From contig CAWUHX010000129.1 of NCBI GenBank assembly GCA_963922205.1, positions 124,001 through 188,000 of the forward strand: DNA of 64,000 nt, read 5' to 3'. Shown piece after piece: positions 34,402 to 44,119 of the stretch. Within the stretch, counting starts at the first letter, position 1, and each line of letters begins with the position of its first letter. The stretch comes from Romanomermis culicivorax (Eukaryota > Nematoda > Enoplea > Mermithida > Mermithidae). A program made the position numbers and the translations under genes. Under the pieces are notes generated by a model that worked only from the letters and a program-made list of their open reading frames with translations, made no database searches and had not been told where the DNA came from.

Positions 34402-34921
34402 CGGCGGTCCTTCGAAAAAGGGCGTCCTCGTCCTTGTGGTGGTTAGTAGTGAGGTTTGTGCGGCGTGTCCATGGTCGTAGGTCGTTCCAAGGTGTGACGG
34501 CGAGTGGTCGAATAGGTCCGTTGGGTTGTTGGCGGATGGAGCCTTTTGATTATAATTCGTTCGACAGTATGGTAACCGGAAATTGTTGATGCGTGAAGTT
34601 GCAGACATTGAATATCCTGTGCGAAAGTCTAGAACACAGAAAAGAAAAATTTTCAGGTCAAGATGCAGGCTATCGCAGAGGATGCGCCCAGTGAGGTACA
34701 GATTATCGGGTTATCGCAGGGGATGCACCCAGTGAGGTACAGATTATCGGGTTATCGCAGGGGATGCACCCAGTGATGTGTAGGCTATCGCGTGGGGATG
34801 CACCTAAGATGTGAGGCTTTGGTTGCTGCACATTCTCTTCTATCCACTAAAATCCAGCATGAATAAGAATGGATACTTCGTGAGGGGCACGGCGGTCCTT
34901 CGAAAAAGGACGTCCTCGTCC
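34401..34921. repeat. 3' untranslated segment with direct repeat and 41-bp tandem array
   Basis: 34401-34433 (ACGGCGGTCCTTCGAAAAAG..) is duplicated at 34889-34921 with one change; on the minus strand this purine-containing block abuts the 3' LTR and is a candidate for a duplicated polypurine-tract region. Between the copies, 34670-34815 holds four units of a 41-bp repeat (TTATCGCAGGGGATGCACCC). Confidence 0.7.
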
Positions 34922-34955
34922 GTAAGCGGGGACAATGAAGAGAATGCATCTTGAA

Positions 34956-36584
34956 TTAAGGGTCGGGGACCTCTGCATCAAGATGTGGGTCAATCAAATT
35001 CGGTGTAAAGTCCCGGCTTATTGAAGGATACAACAAGGGTGCCGAATCCGTTGCCTGTGAAGTGGGAGGTGTATCCTCTGCTTCACTCGGTGGTTCAGGG
35101 GACACGTAAAGTCGAAGCTGGTTGACATGTACAGTGTCTTCCTGATCCGTCTCGAGACGAAGTGTGACATTGGGATATGCCACACTTGTTACAAGATAGG
35201 GTCCATCGTAGATGGGCAGCAATTTAGGAGTGAGTCCATGTTTGCTGGAGGTGCGCAGTTTGAGCACCTGATCCCCTACTTTGTACGAGACATCGTGTGC
35301 CTTCCGGTCGTAGGACCGTGCATAGGCCTCCTGTGCTTTCTCAATCCGACTCTGGATTAAGGTTAACGCATTCATGAAATGATGTTTGACCTCCATATCA
35401 TATGAGGAAACATTAATGATATGGGCCGGAGGGTTGAATGAGAGCGCGGCATCAACAGGGAGCATGGGTGTGCGACCGTACATGAGTTCAAAGGGCGAGT
35501 ACCCTGTTGACTCATTCATGCTGATATTGACGGCAAACACAGCGTATGGTAGGTGTTCATCCCAATCAGTATGTCCGTGATGAACATACATAGGTAGCCG
35601 TGTGGCTAGCGTCTGATTAGCTCTTTCCACCTCGCCGTTGGTCATTGGATGATAGGCGGTAGAGTGGATTTTCTTCGTAGCGCAGATCGCAGTGATCTCA
35701 GTCATCAGTTTTGATGTGAAATCAGTGCCACGATCTGACTGAAGAATCTGCGGTGCCCCATGCCGGCAGACAATTTGCGTTACAAACAGTCGGGCTATGG
35801 TGTGCGCAGTGATGTCCGGAGTAGCAAAAGCCTCGACCCATTTCGTAAAGTAGTCGATGAAGACTACGATGAAACGGTTGCCAGCTTCGCTAGTGGTCAT
35901 TGGTCCCATACAGTCGACACCTACCCGATGAAACGGTCCTGTGATGGTGATAGGTTTCAGGGTCGCAGTAGTTTTCTGTCGAGCGGGCTTATTCCGTTGG
36001 CAAAGATCGCACCGCTGACAGAAGGATTTGACATCCCGACTGAGGGAAGGCCAGTGGTATCTGCGAGCAATGAGCCGCGCAGTACGTTTAGCACCAAAGT
36101 GTCTAGCTAAGATGTCATCATGATGAGCCCGGATAATGGTAGTAACCATGGATCTGGGTATGACAATCTTATTGGACTCGCCTGTCCATTTCTGAAGAAC
36201 GTTATCCAACAGATGGTAGCCTCGCACATCATTCAGGTCGCCCAGAGGCTTAAGAGAGCGAATGATGTCGGCTAACTCCGGATCCTCCAGCTGAGCAGCG
36301 AAAAGGTCGGGGTGCTGCGCACCAACCGATATCTCGGCATAAGACTCTGATCGTACCGGGCGCTCCGCGCCAACAGTGATCGGTGCTGAATTACTTGAAC
36401 GCGCCAGGTGCTGCACACCATCGGTCAAGGTCCTTGATCTCGCCAGGTGCTGCGCACCATCGGTGATCATCATAACATGCCCCTCAGGTCTGTAAAGGGG
36501 AGTATCATCAATACTCTGACTGGTGAGGGAGTTAGGATCCGGCAGGCGTGATAATGCATCAGCATTACCATTAGACTGACCTTT
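34956..36584 (-). CDS. integrase of the 16-kb element (Ty3/Gypsy, HHCC + DD35E + C-terminal domain)
   Basis: Inserts element DNA into the host chromosome. From 36473 the frame gives 505 codons; it is the same frame as the upstream pol ORF, cut only by TGA at 36585-36587. HHCC zinc domain at about 36010-36120 (H-x3-H..FCQRCDLC). Core residues: D at 35913-35915 (GVDCMGP), D at 35733-35735 (SDRGTDF), E at 35625-35627 (NGEVERAN), with 35 residues between the last two. A GPY/F-like module (PIYDGPYLVTSV) is at about 35200. The first ~60 residues hold three degenerate VGAQHPDL / DGVQHLAR units. Codons are intact, so the domain looks functional; the TGA suggests loss, readthrough, or a separately translated integrase. 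Confidence 0.9.
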   Translation of the reverse strand, partial: KGQSNGNADALSRLPDPNSLTSQSIDDTPLYRPEGHVMMITDGAQHLARSRTLTDGVQHLARSSNSAPITVGAERPVRSESYAEISVGAQHPDLFAAQLEDPELADIIRSLKPLGDLNDVRGYHLLDNVLQKWTGESNKIVIPRSMVTTIIRAHHDDILARHFGAKRTARLIARRYHWPSLSRDVKSFCQRCDLCQRNKPARQKTTATLKPITITGPFHRVGVDCMGPMTTSEAGNRFIVVFIDYFTKWVEAFATPDITAHTIARLFVTQIVCRHGAPQILQSDRGTDFTSKLMTEITAICATKKIHSTAYHPMTNGEVERANQTLATRLPMYVHHGHTDWDEHLPYAVFAVNISMNESTGYSPFELMYGRTPMLPVDAALSFNPPAHIINVSSYDMEVKHHFMNALTLIQSRIEKAQEAYARSYDRKAHDVSYKVGDQVLKLRTSSKHGLTPKLLPIYDGPYLVTSVAYPNVTLRLETDQEDTVHVNQLRLYVSPEPPSEAEDTPPTSQATDSAPLLYPSISRDFTPNLIDPHLDAEVPDP

Positions 36585-36587
36585 TCA
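36585..36587 (-). other. in-frame TGA between RNase H and integrase
   Basis: The frame is open on both sides (from the frameshift site at 41120 down to 34956, about 2,050 codons, apart from this codon). The conserved KGQSNGNADALSRLP text continues directly after the stop, so the reading frame was continuous in the ancestor. Confidence 0.85.
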
Positions 36588-39500
36588 CGGCTGAATTGTC
36601 AGTTTGAATTCGGCGAGCGCGAGTCCCCACCGAGCGATCCGAGCAGAGGGGTTAGGCTTCTCCAACACTGCTTTGACCGCGGTATGGTCAGTCTGAACGA
36701 CCACCTCGTGCTGGAAGAGGTATGGTCGAAAGTGCTTGACGAAATGGACAACAGCGAGAGTTTCCAGTTCTGTAATGGAATAGTTTTTCTCGGCCGCTGT
36801 TAACCCTCGGCTGGCGTACGCGACAGGATGGTCGTATCCAAGTTCGTCTAACTGGCTGAGAACCGCTCCTATCCCCGAAATACTTGCATCAGTTTGAAGG
36901 ATAAAGGATTTCGAAAAGTCCGGATGGCGCAGGATAGGAGGGTTGGTCAGCAGGCAGCAGAGTTCATCGAACGCCTCCTGCTGAGGTTTTGACCACTGGA
37001 AAGTAGTTTCCTTCCGTAAGAGCTTGGTTAGTGGCTCGCTGAGCCGGGCACAACCAGGGATGAAACGCCTGTAGTAAGACACGAGGCCTAGGAAGGACTT
37101 GATGTCTTTGGCGTTTTGTGGAATGGGTAGGTTTTGGACGGTGGCCAGCTTGGCTTGGTCAGGTTCTAGGCCGCTCTGTGAGATGCGATAGCCTAGGTAC
37201 TCTACCTCTGAGTGCGAGAATTTGCACTTGCTCAGTCTGAGCTTCATTCCACCCCGGCGAAGACGGGTGAACACATCTGCCAGGCGCTCAAGCATTTGGG
37301 TGTGAGAGTTCCCGAACACCAAAATGTCGTCGAGATAGGTCAGAACCGTGCGCCATTGGATTCCAGTAAGGAGGAGGTCCATAAGGTGTTGAAATGTCCC
37401 TGGTGCGTTGCACAGACCGAAAGGCAAATAATTGAATTCATAAAGTCCAATAGGCGTATTAAATGCCATCTTTTCCTTATCCGCCTCGGCAATCGGGATT
37501 GACCAATAAGCGTTGGCCTGGTCAAGGGTAGTGAAATACTTCATACCCTTGAGTGTGTCCAGAATGTCATCTATCCGTGGGAGAGGGTAGACATCCTTTT
37601 TCGTGACCTCGTTAAGACCACAAAAGTCAACACACATACGGTGAGAACCGTTTTTCTTGCGCACCAGGACAGTATTAGTAGCCCACGGTGACGTGCTTGG
37701 CCGAATAATACCTTTCTCCTGGAGCGCCTTGACCTCCTGCATGATGAGATCCTTTTCCTTAGGTGAGGACCGGTAAGGGAAACGGCAGACTGGGCGGGCA
37801 TCGCCCATGCTGATTTCGTGCTGGACGAGATCAGTGGAACCTGTGTCCTTTTCATCAAGAGCATAAAGATCAGTGTATGCAACCAGCAGGTCGAGTAAGG
37901 CTGCCCAGTCCCGAGGGGAGATGTCCGGTGAGATTACAGCATTGGTCTCGACCCACTGACGATCGAGGACGGTGTCTGAGTCGACCGGTGATTCCCGTGA
38001 GGGCTCACTATGCATTTGCACATGACCGATGGTCATGTGCGGGTAGAGAACCACGGAATGAGTATTCGGGTTAACTACTTGAAGTGGTATGTGACCGTTG
38101 GTCACGCTACTCACGCTTCCAGCAAAATATACGTTTCTTTGAGATCCCGTGAGGTGCTTCGGAAAGAAGGCCACCTCAGGTACGTTCATATAGATTGGTG
38201 GTACAGGTACAGTGAATCGTGTCAGGGAGCGAGGCTCCAGGATTACCAAGTCCTTCAGGGGCAAGGCGCCGCGGGCAGAAGGTGGGCTGTGGATGAGACC
38301 GTCACAGGGGATTCTACTTTCCTTGAACTGGAGGAAGGATTTCTCCCAGTTCAAGCTGACACAATTGAACCGGCCAAGGAAGTTTGTTCCGAGGACCAGT
38401 TCAGCTGAACAGTTCTCCTGTATTTGGACCTGAATCCGTTCAGAGACATCAGCCACTGTAACCGTGATGTAGGCTGCTCCTAGCAGTGGGATCGGGGACC
38501 CGTTGGCTGCGATAGGGCGAGCCCTGGTTGGTGAAAGTGTCAAGTTGGGCAGCTGGGCCGCTAACTTGTGGTCCAGGAGTGAGAAAACAGCTCCTGTGTC
38601 GACCAGTGCCTTCGCTTCTACCCAGTTGTTGAGGAGAACTTTGATATGGGGTGTCCGAATATCATTTGGGTAAAAAGCAGAGACCACATGACCGGAATCA
38701 GGTGTGGTGGCACCACTAGTGTGTTTAGTCTTACCGGACCGCTTTGGAATCGGCAGTCCCGTACGACGTAGTAGACCTACTAGAGCGTATCCGACGGAGG
38801 GTTCCAGGTCATTCAGAAGGGTGGACTCATCCTGTACCGTGAGTACGTGGTCTGAGTGGTCCCTTGGGCTCTGAGTAGCTCCTAGTGATTCAATTTCGGT
38901 GTCCGATAGCAGTGGCGCGTTTGGCACGGGTGATGCCGGAGCATCTGAATCACTTGGCTCACGGTATCGGCCCTTCTCTAGCGTGACTGGAGAGTTTCCA
39001 GGCGGAGGTCGAGGGCAACCTGACCCGTGCAAGGTCGACAAAGGACGACTTGCCCATCTGGAAGAAGCCCGGGATCCCCTGGTTGACCCACGTGATGAGG
39101 CAACCGAGGAGGCCCGTGAGTGTGGCCAAGAGATGGATGAAGCCCTGGACCGCGATCGTGATCCCAACCTGTGTGAGCTTCTTGAGAGAGCACGGGTGTT
39201 CTCCCACCAGGGGTCGATCTGGTCAATCTCCGGCGTGGTCAGCAGGAGGGGTAATTCTACCGCGTCCAGCCGACAAACATTACGTTGGTAGTCAAACATA
39301 ATGTTCTTGAACTGTTCTAAGAAGTCCAGTCCGAGTATAAGGTCAACAGGTGCCCAGAAGGGAGACGTAGTCTTGCACACATGGAGATGTATATCGATCC
39401 GTGTGTTCGGCTGGCGGTTTCCGGGCAACATGATTTCATATGGTCCCGAAAGGATGGTATGAACCGCTTTACCATTGATGCTCATCAATGGGTTAAAGTC

Positions 39501-41119
39501 GTGATGTTGCTGGAACGCCATGACCGCCTTCGGACTTTCCTTAGCCAAGGCCTTATGAAGACGTTGGCTAATGATAGTGCGGGGGCAACCCGTATCAAGG
39601 AAAGCAGGAGTTTCCTTGGCATCCAGCAGCACGACGAAGCACGGTGTGATTCGGTCAAGCTGGGAAGGCACATTGTTTTGCACGTAGTGAAAACTGATCC
39701 AGCATTGGACTTTGCGGTAAAGACCCAACGGGGAGAAATGGCGAACAAACCGGACCTGTTTGTTCTGCAGACAGTAGCTGAGATAATAAGATACACCAAG
39801 ATAGGCAAGGTATCGGACACCGATCAGTACCATCAGGGTAATTAGGCTGTTAAAGATCAACTGGACCGGCCCGCTCAGGACAGCATGCAAGCCCTGGGCG
39901 AGGGTGTGTTGTTGACCGGTAATAACATGGTTTGCTGCCAGACCAACACCTTCCAGAGAGGCCTTGATGTCGGTTCCTACCCCTGCAAAGGCCTGGTAGA
40001 TGGCGTCTGGTTGCAGGGATAGACCAGCGGTAAAGTTTACCAACCGGTTGAGTACCGCTTCAATTTGCTCAGTCTTGTAAACGTACTGTTTAAAGAAGGC
40101 AAAGTTTGAAGGGGTCATCGCCAACTGGTCATGGAAGAGCGCCGGTGCCTCAAAGTGAGTGATATTGAAACGCTGCTTCCAGAAGAGTTCCAGTGGGATG
40201 TGGCTCACATGGACCACGCCAGACTCAGTAAACCAGCCCGAGCGATTTCGGAAAATCCCTGTAAAGTGGTGATGACACGGCACAATTGGGCTAGATTTAA
40301 TGAGATCTGGACCACCGGGGGTGGCGAAATAGATGGTGCCGCCGACCTGTACAGGTAAGTACTTGTAGCAAACGTTTCCCACCAGGTACGAGTGGTAAAT
40401 GTAGATGGCGTTGACCTTCTGACACGGCCATATTGTCAGTGCATCGCCTGTGAATTCCGCCGTCAGGTCATTCCTCTGGAGGAATGCCCGGGCACCCAAG
40501 GTAGGGTGGAAGCGAAGCAACTGCCAAGTCAGATCAAGATAGCGTTGAGCGTGAGAGCAGAGCTCAAGCCACGTGAACCGGAAACCGTTAATTTCCGACT
40601 CCTTGATCTGCTGAGCCAGGTAGTTCAGTTTGGCATTGACAGGATCGGGACGTGTGTCCTTTGCCAATTTGAACAGGTTTTGGGTCAAATTGTATCTCCC
40701 GTGGATGCGAAGGAGAAGACCCTGATCCGTCCGGACTGTGGTTGAACGCAGTTCTGGGCACAGTTGGAAGACGCGGGAGTTTCCCGGGATCTTAAGGGCA
40801 ACCTGTAGATCATCGATGATGACGTGGTTCCCTGACATAGATGCAGTGTAATTTCCCTTGGGGTGATAATGACACCGCGCCGTGAAGTTTTGTGCAGGCC
40901 AGACAATGACCCCATCTAGAGTAGTGCACTGACCTGCAGTGGGACTGCATCCACCTACATCACCTAAGGTGCTTAGGGCCATAGTGCCGTCCCACAAAGC
41001 GACTTGTCCCTCCTCGATGAAGAGGTTAGTCACTGTCTTGCAGACGTTGCTGCAGCACCATTCGTACATCACTTCCAATGTTTGGTTTGTGCTATAAAAG
41101 CCAGGGCGAATGCCGACAA
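36588..41119 (-). CDS. pol: Env C-terminal part - protease 1 - SR linker - protease 2 - RT - RNase H polyprotein
   Basis: One frame of about 1,510 codons, entered by -1 frameshifting at 41120-41126 rather than from its own AUG (the first usable codon at 41078 is TTG). Order: glycoprotein ectodomain remainder and TM helix (to about 39780); retropepsin 1 with DTG at 39588-39596 and LGLDFL near 39335; a Ser/Arg-rich linker (about 38990-39215); retropepsin 2 with DTG at 38592-38600 and LGTNFL near 38385; RT with FCGLNEVTKKDVYPLP, LPFGLCNAPGTFQ and YLDD at 37326-37337; RNase H with TDAS near 36885 and ITELETLAVV. RT is of Ty3/Gypsy type and catalytically complete by motif. A membrane-anchored Pol would follow from this layout. 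Confidence 0.88.
38990..39215 (-). other. Ser/Arg-rich linker between the two proteases
   Basis: A ~75-residue stretch with many RS/SR dipeptides (SRSRASSISW, SRASSVASSRGS, SRASSRW). Composition resembles SR-protein RS domains; probably an RNA-binding or phosphorylatable hinge. Position between two DTG domains is unusual. Confidence 0.7.
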
Positions 41120-41524
41120 GTTTTTTGAACCAAACATCTTAGAGCGATGTGCTAGCGTGCAGGCCGCAGGCGCTAAGTGCTGAGTGGTAATGACGTCTGC
41201 AGTGATGCCCCTAGAGCCGAAGAAACCAGTGTTGGTGCAGACTTTGCGGGTGGGCAATGTGCATTTCCACGCTGTGGTTGTAATCGGGTCTGAACTAGGG
41301 ACATACACCGTAACATTCATGCCCCGGGGGCTCCATGAAGATTGCGGTGGTTTACACTCTACACGCTGGGGTAAATCAAGCGGATGTCCGCTTCTTGACA
41401 GACCACAAAATTGATACTGAGCGGCCGGTGCTGACAAACTCACCCCTAGAAACAGTGATGTTACCAAGGTCAATTTTATTATCAAAAACAACTGTACAAA
41501 CGTAATTTGTAAGTGTTCACTCAT
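39780..41524 (-). CDS. env-like: envelope-like type I membrane glycoprotein encoded between Gag and Pol
   Basis: From ATG 41522-41524 (Gag frame) a signal peptide is seen: a hydrophobic core of about 20 residues ending near ..LSAPAA. A Cys-rich ectodomain follows; its frame changes at the -1 site 41120-41126 and continues in the pol frame. At least seven N-X-S/T sites (NVT, NFT, NYT, NLT, NRS, NIT, NFT) and many Cys support secretion. Near the end, a Gly/Ala-rich amphipathic stretch precedes one strong TM helix (about 39785-39858), followed by a short basic/aromatic tail that runs straight into protease 1. Total about 580 residues. I cannot assign it to a known fusion-protein class by eye; a retroviral, chuvirus-like or other captured glycoprotein are options. 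As an old viral entry gene it is described only, not reconstructed. Confidence 0.75.
41069..41138 (-). promoter_or_regulatory. -1 programmed frameshift region, slippery heptamer A AAA AAC at 41120-41126
   Basis: The Gag/Env frame stops at TGA 41069-41071 and the pol frame is open only from 41138 (TAA at 41139-41141), leaving a 70-nt overlap. Within it, in the zero frame, lies TCA AAA AAC, the canonical X XXY YYZ heptamer; slipping back one base enters the pol frame exactly. The following ~45 nt are moderately GC-rich and could fold, but I have not established a pseudoknot. Confidence 0.85.
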
Positions 41525-41552
41525 TTTCACAAATCTGGCCTGAGAGGCAGTG

Positions 41553-42371
41553 TCAGATTTCTTCTTCGTTGCTGTCAGACGAGATGGGTTCCTGGCCGGG
41601 GAAATCGAGGACCAATCCACCACACGGGTGGATTTCCCGGAGGATACCAATTTTTGGCCACCGTGGGGCGACTGCTGTCGGGAACGGAGATTCCTCAACA
41701 ATGCTGACATCTTCGTTAACCGGATGTAAGGTCTCGTCGACGGCCATGTGTTCGACGACGGGCGACTTGGTCGCAGCGGTCTGAGATGTCTCTTGGGCTG
41801 GTGCCGGCGATTTAATTTGGGCTGTTGCCGATGATGTATTTTGGGCTGGTGCCGACGGTGTGGTTTGGGCTGTTGCCGGCGGTGTAGGATCATTTGCGGG
41901 TTCCTTGGCCGGGGGCGAGGGAGCAGTAATGTCCTTTTTTGTTGGCGATGTCGCGGCAACAGGTGGCGCTGCTGTCGGTGATGTAGCGGCGACAGCAGGC
42001 AGGAGTATATGACTGGCCTGTTCGACTGCTCGGCGGACGGCATCGAATAAAGGCGAGGATGGCTCCCCATCCAATTAGAACTTCTCGACGGGCGAAATTG
42101 TGATAGTCCTATTGGCAATGAACTCGAGTGCCCGTCGGGCGACGTCGGGTCGTAAGAGTCGCATTGATACAGGTGCCGCGAGCACCACGTCGGCGGCCGT
42201 GAGCGCTTCGACATGCGATGGCTCGTTGAGCAGAGTCCACGGCAAATGCGGGTATTTCTTGGCCAGGTCAACTGACCAGATGGCCAACATCGCGTCTTGG
42301 ACGGGCGATGGTGCTGTGAACAAGAAATCGATAGAGTCGTGGACTGAGATAGATTTCTGGTTCCTACTCTA
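41553..42371 (-). CDS. Pro/Ala-rich second ORF overlapping the Gag frame (-1 frame)
   Basis: In the frame one base back from Gag, codons are open from after TAG (about 42372) to TAG at 41553-41555, with one TAA at 42075-42077. The first half (..VHDSIDFLFTAPSPVQDAML.., KKYPHLPWTLL, VARRALEFIANRT) looks like a folded domain with GC-ending codons. The second half is a Pro/Ala/Thr-rich tail with TSPT/APAQ repeats ending in SSDSNEEEI. The Gag frame across the same DNA gives Arg/His/Pro/Gln-rich text and is probably the shadow, yet it stays open throughout. Function unknown: a Gag C-terminal extension or an accessory protein. Confidence 0.55.
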
Positions 42372-44119
42372 GGATCACCTGAAGAAGAAGGTAGTATACC
42401 TGACAAATTCATGGGCTCGACCTGGTCGAGGACTTCCATAGCCGAATCCGTGGGGATCGAAGGCGGTGGTCCTGGAGGGACGATGCGGGCCGGTGGCACC
42501 GAAGACGTCGTATTTGCGGCTGGAGCTGGCTCGGCAGTCGTGGTTTTGGGGATGCAATACGATGCGAGGATGTTAGCGTGGCCAACAAACTGCGGTGTCG
42601 TCGAGGGGTCCAGGGTGACCGGCATTGCATACCTTGGTGGTGGTGGTGGCAGCGGTATGTCCGATACATTTATCGGTACGGCTACCTGGGCTGCTTGGAC
42701 CACTGAAAATCCAACACTGATTACGCAGACAGGATAACACTGTTGTGAAGAATCTGTCAGGTGTTCAGCAAGTGCCTCATCATCCAGATCAAGAGGATCT
42801 GGATGAGGGGGGCCATCGGTAGCCCCAACGGCGTTGTTGCGACGTATGGGCTGCCGATATTGGTTCCCCGTCCCGTTAGGAGGGTGATAACCATTTCTCT
42901 GATGATACACATTTGTCCCCTGGGAAGAATAACCAGTATTTTGGTAGTCATTCTCACCCGTGTTTGCCGGATTGCGCTGCGGACAGGCAGTTGATCGGTG
43001 CACTCGCACTTGACGACAATGAGGGCATGGCCTATCACATCGGTCCGTGGGGTGGGCACGTGTATGGCAAAAATAACAGCGACCACCATTAGCGGTGTTG
43101 TTACCGGGAGCGGCACCGGTGGGACGCTGGGTCCGGCAGTCGGCATCGCTATGTGTACACAGTCTGTGGAAGGAGCACGTTTGAAGGTGTGCTCCCGACG
43201 AGCGTCGCCCGGCGGACTGATTTGGTGTCGACGGCTGTGGAGGCGGCGTCTGTTGGATTGGCGCTGGTGCACGTTGCTGGGCCGTGAGCTTCGCTACCTG
43301 GGCCGTTAGCCTGGCCATTTCCTGTTTCAAGCGGCGAACCTCATCGGCGGAGGATGACGACGTTTGAGCGTTGCTCTGACGACCGTTTGCGCTTCTGTTA
43401 GGCATATCGGGATTATCTTCGGCGTGTTTAGGTTCTGAAGAGAAAACGGCGTTAGATGGTGCGGTGTACCGAATCTCGTCCCGAAAGATTTGGGATTCTG
43501 CGTAACAGGCTGCCTTGAGTGTCTCTTCAAGAGTCGTAAACTCCCTAAACTTGATACTATCTCGGAGGACCGGTTTCAATCCTCGCAGAAAGATAGGTTT
43601 GATGATAGAATCTCTGACATCCGTCGCAAGATCTGGATACCCTACCCTCGACAGTCTCTTGAGGTGCTCAAGGTAGACTATCGCGGACTCTGTCGGCTTC
43701 TGCAGTCGATCTTGGATCAGCTGCTGATGCAGATCAGAGTCGCGCCCTACCGGAAAATCTCTATGTAGAAAAGCCGTAAACTCTTCGTAGCGGGTAGGTA
43801 TTGGAGCGCTGCTGCTAAAGTCCCGGTAGGAGGCAAGAGCAGGACCCGTGAGGCATGACTCCAGGAAGGCGATTTTATACGCATGATCAGTTTTGCTTAC
43901 ACCCTGGAGTGTAAAGAAACGAGTAAGATGCGACATAAAATCAGTGATAGACTCACCAAAAGCACCGGAGAAGGTTGGAGGGGCCATAAAGCTGGACACG
44001 GGAGGGTGCCTCCGACCATTCATGGCCTCTAACTTTTGGTTGAGGGGTCCAAGAGCATTCTCGAATGCTGCCTGGACCTTGTTCTCGATCTGTGAAGGGA
44101 GATCAGCTTCCGACTTCAT
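42372..44119 (-). CDS. gag: Gag of the 16-kb element
   Basis: Structural polyprotein. From ATG 44119: N-terminal coiled region, a Ty3-type capsid domain at residues about 45-235 (FSGAFGESITDFMSHLTRFF, CLTGPALASYRDF, IKPIFLRGLKPVLRDSI), a short coiled coil (DEVRRLKQEMARLTAQ), then Cys/His modules at about 346-385 (CYFCHTRAHPTDRC, C-x2-C-x4-H-x4-C; and CPHCRQVRVHRSTAC) with an earlier CSFHRLCTHSDADC. A Pro-rich tail follows (PLPPPPPRY). The zero frame remains open into the env-like gene down to 41069 (1,016 codons), so where Gag ends in the protein is uncertain. Confidence 0.85.

Noticed and set aside
34663..34815. Possible CRISPR-like array (41-bp regular repeat)
   Set aside because: Units are contiguous without spacers and lie in a eukaryotic retroelement untranslated region; a simple tandem repeat.
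41553..42370. Zero-frame Gag translation in this interval as a real basic protein domain
   Set aside because: Arg/His/Pro/Gln-rich text is what a +1 reading of the Pro/Ala-rich -1 frame yields; the -1 frame has the better codon pattern. Kept only as a dual-coding question.
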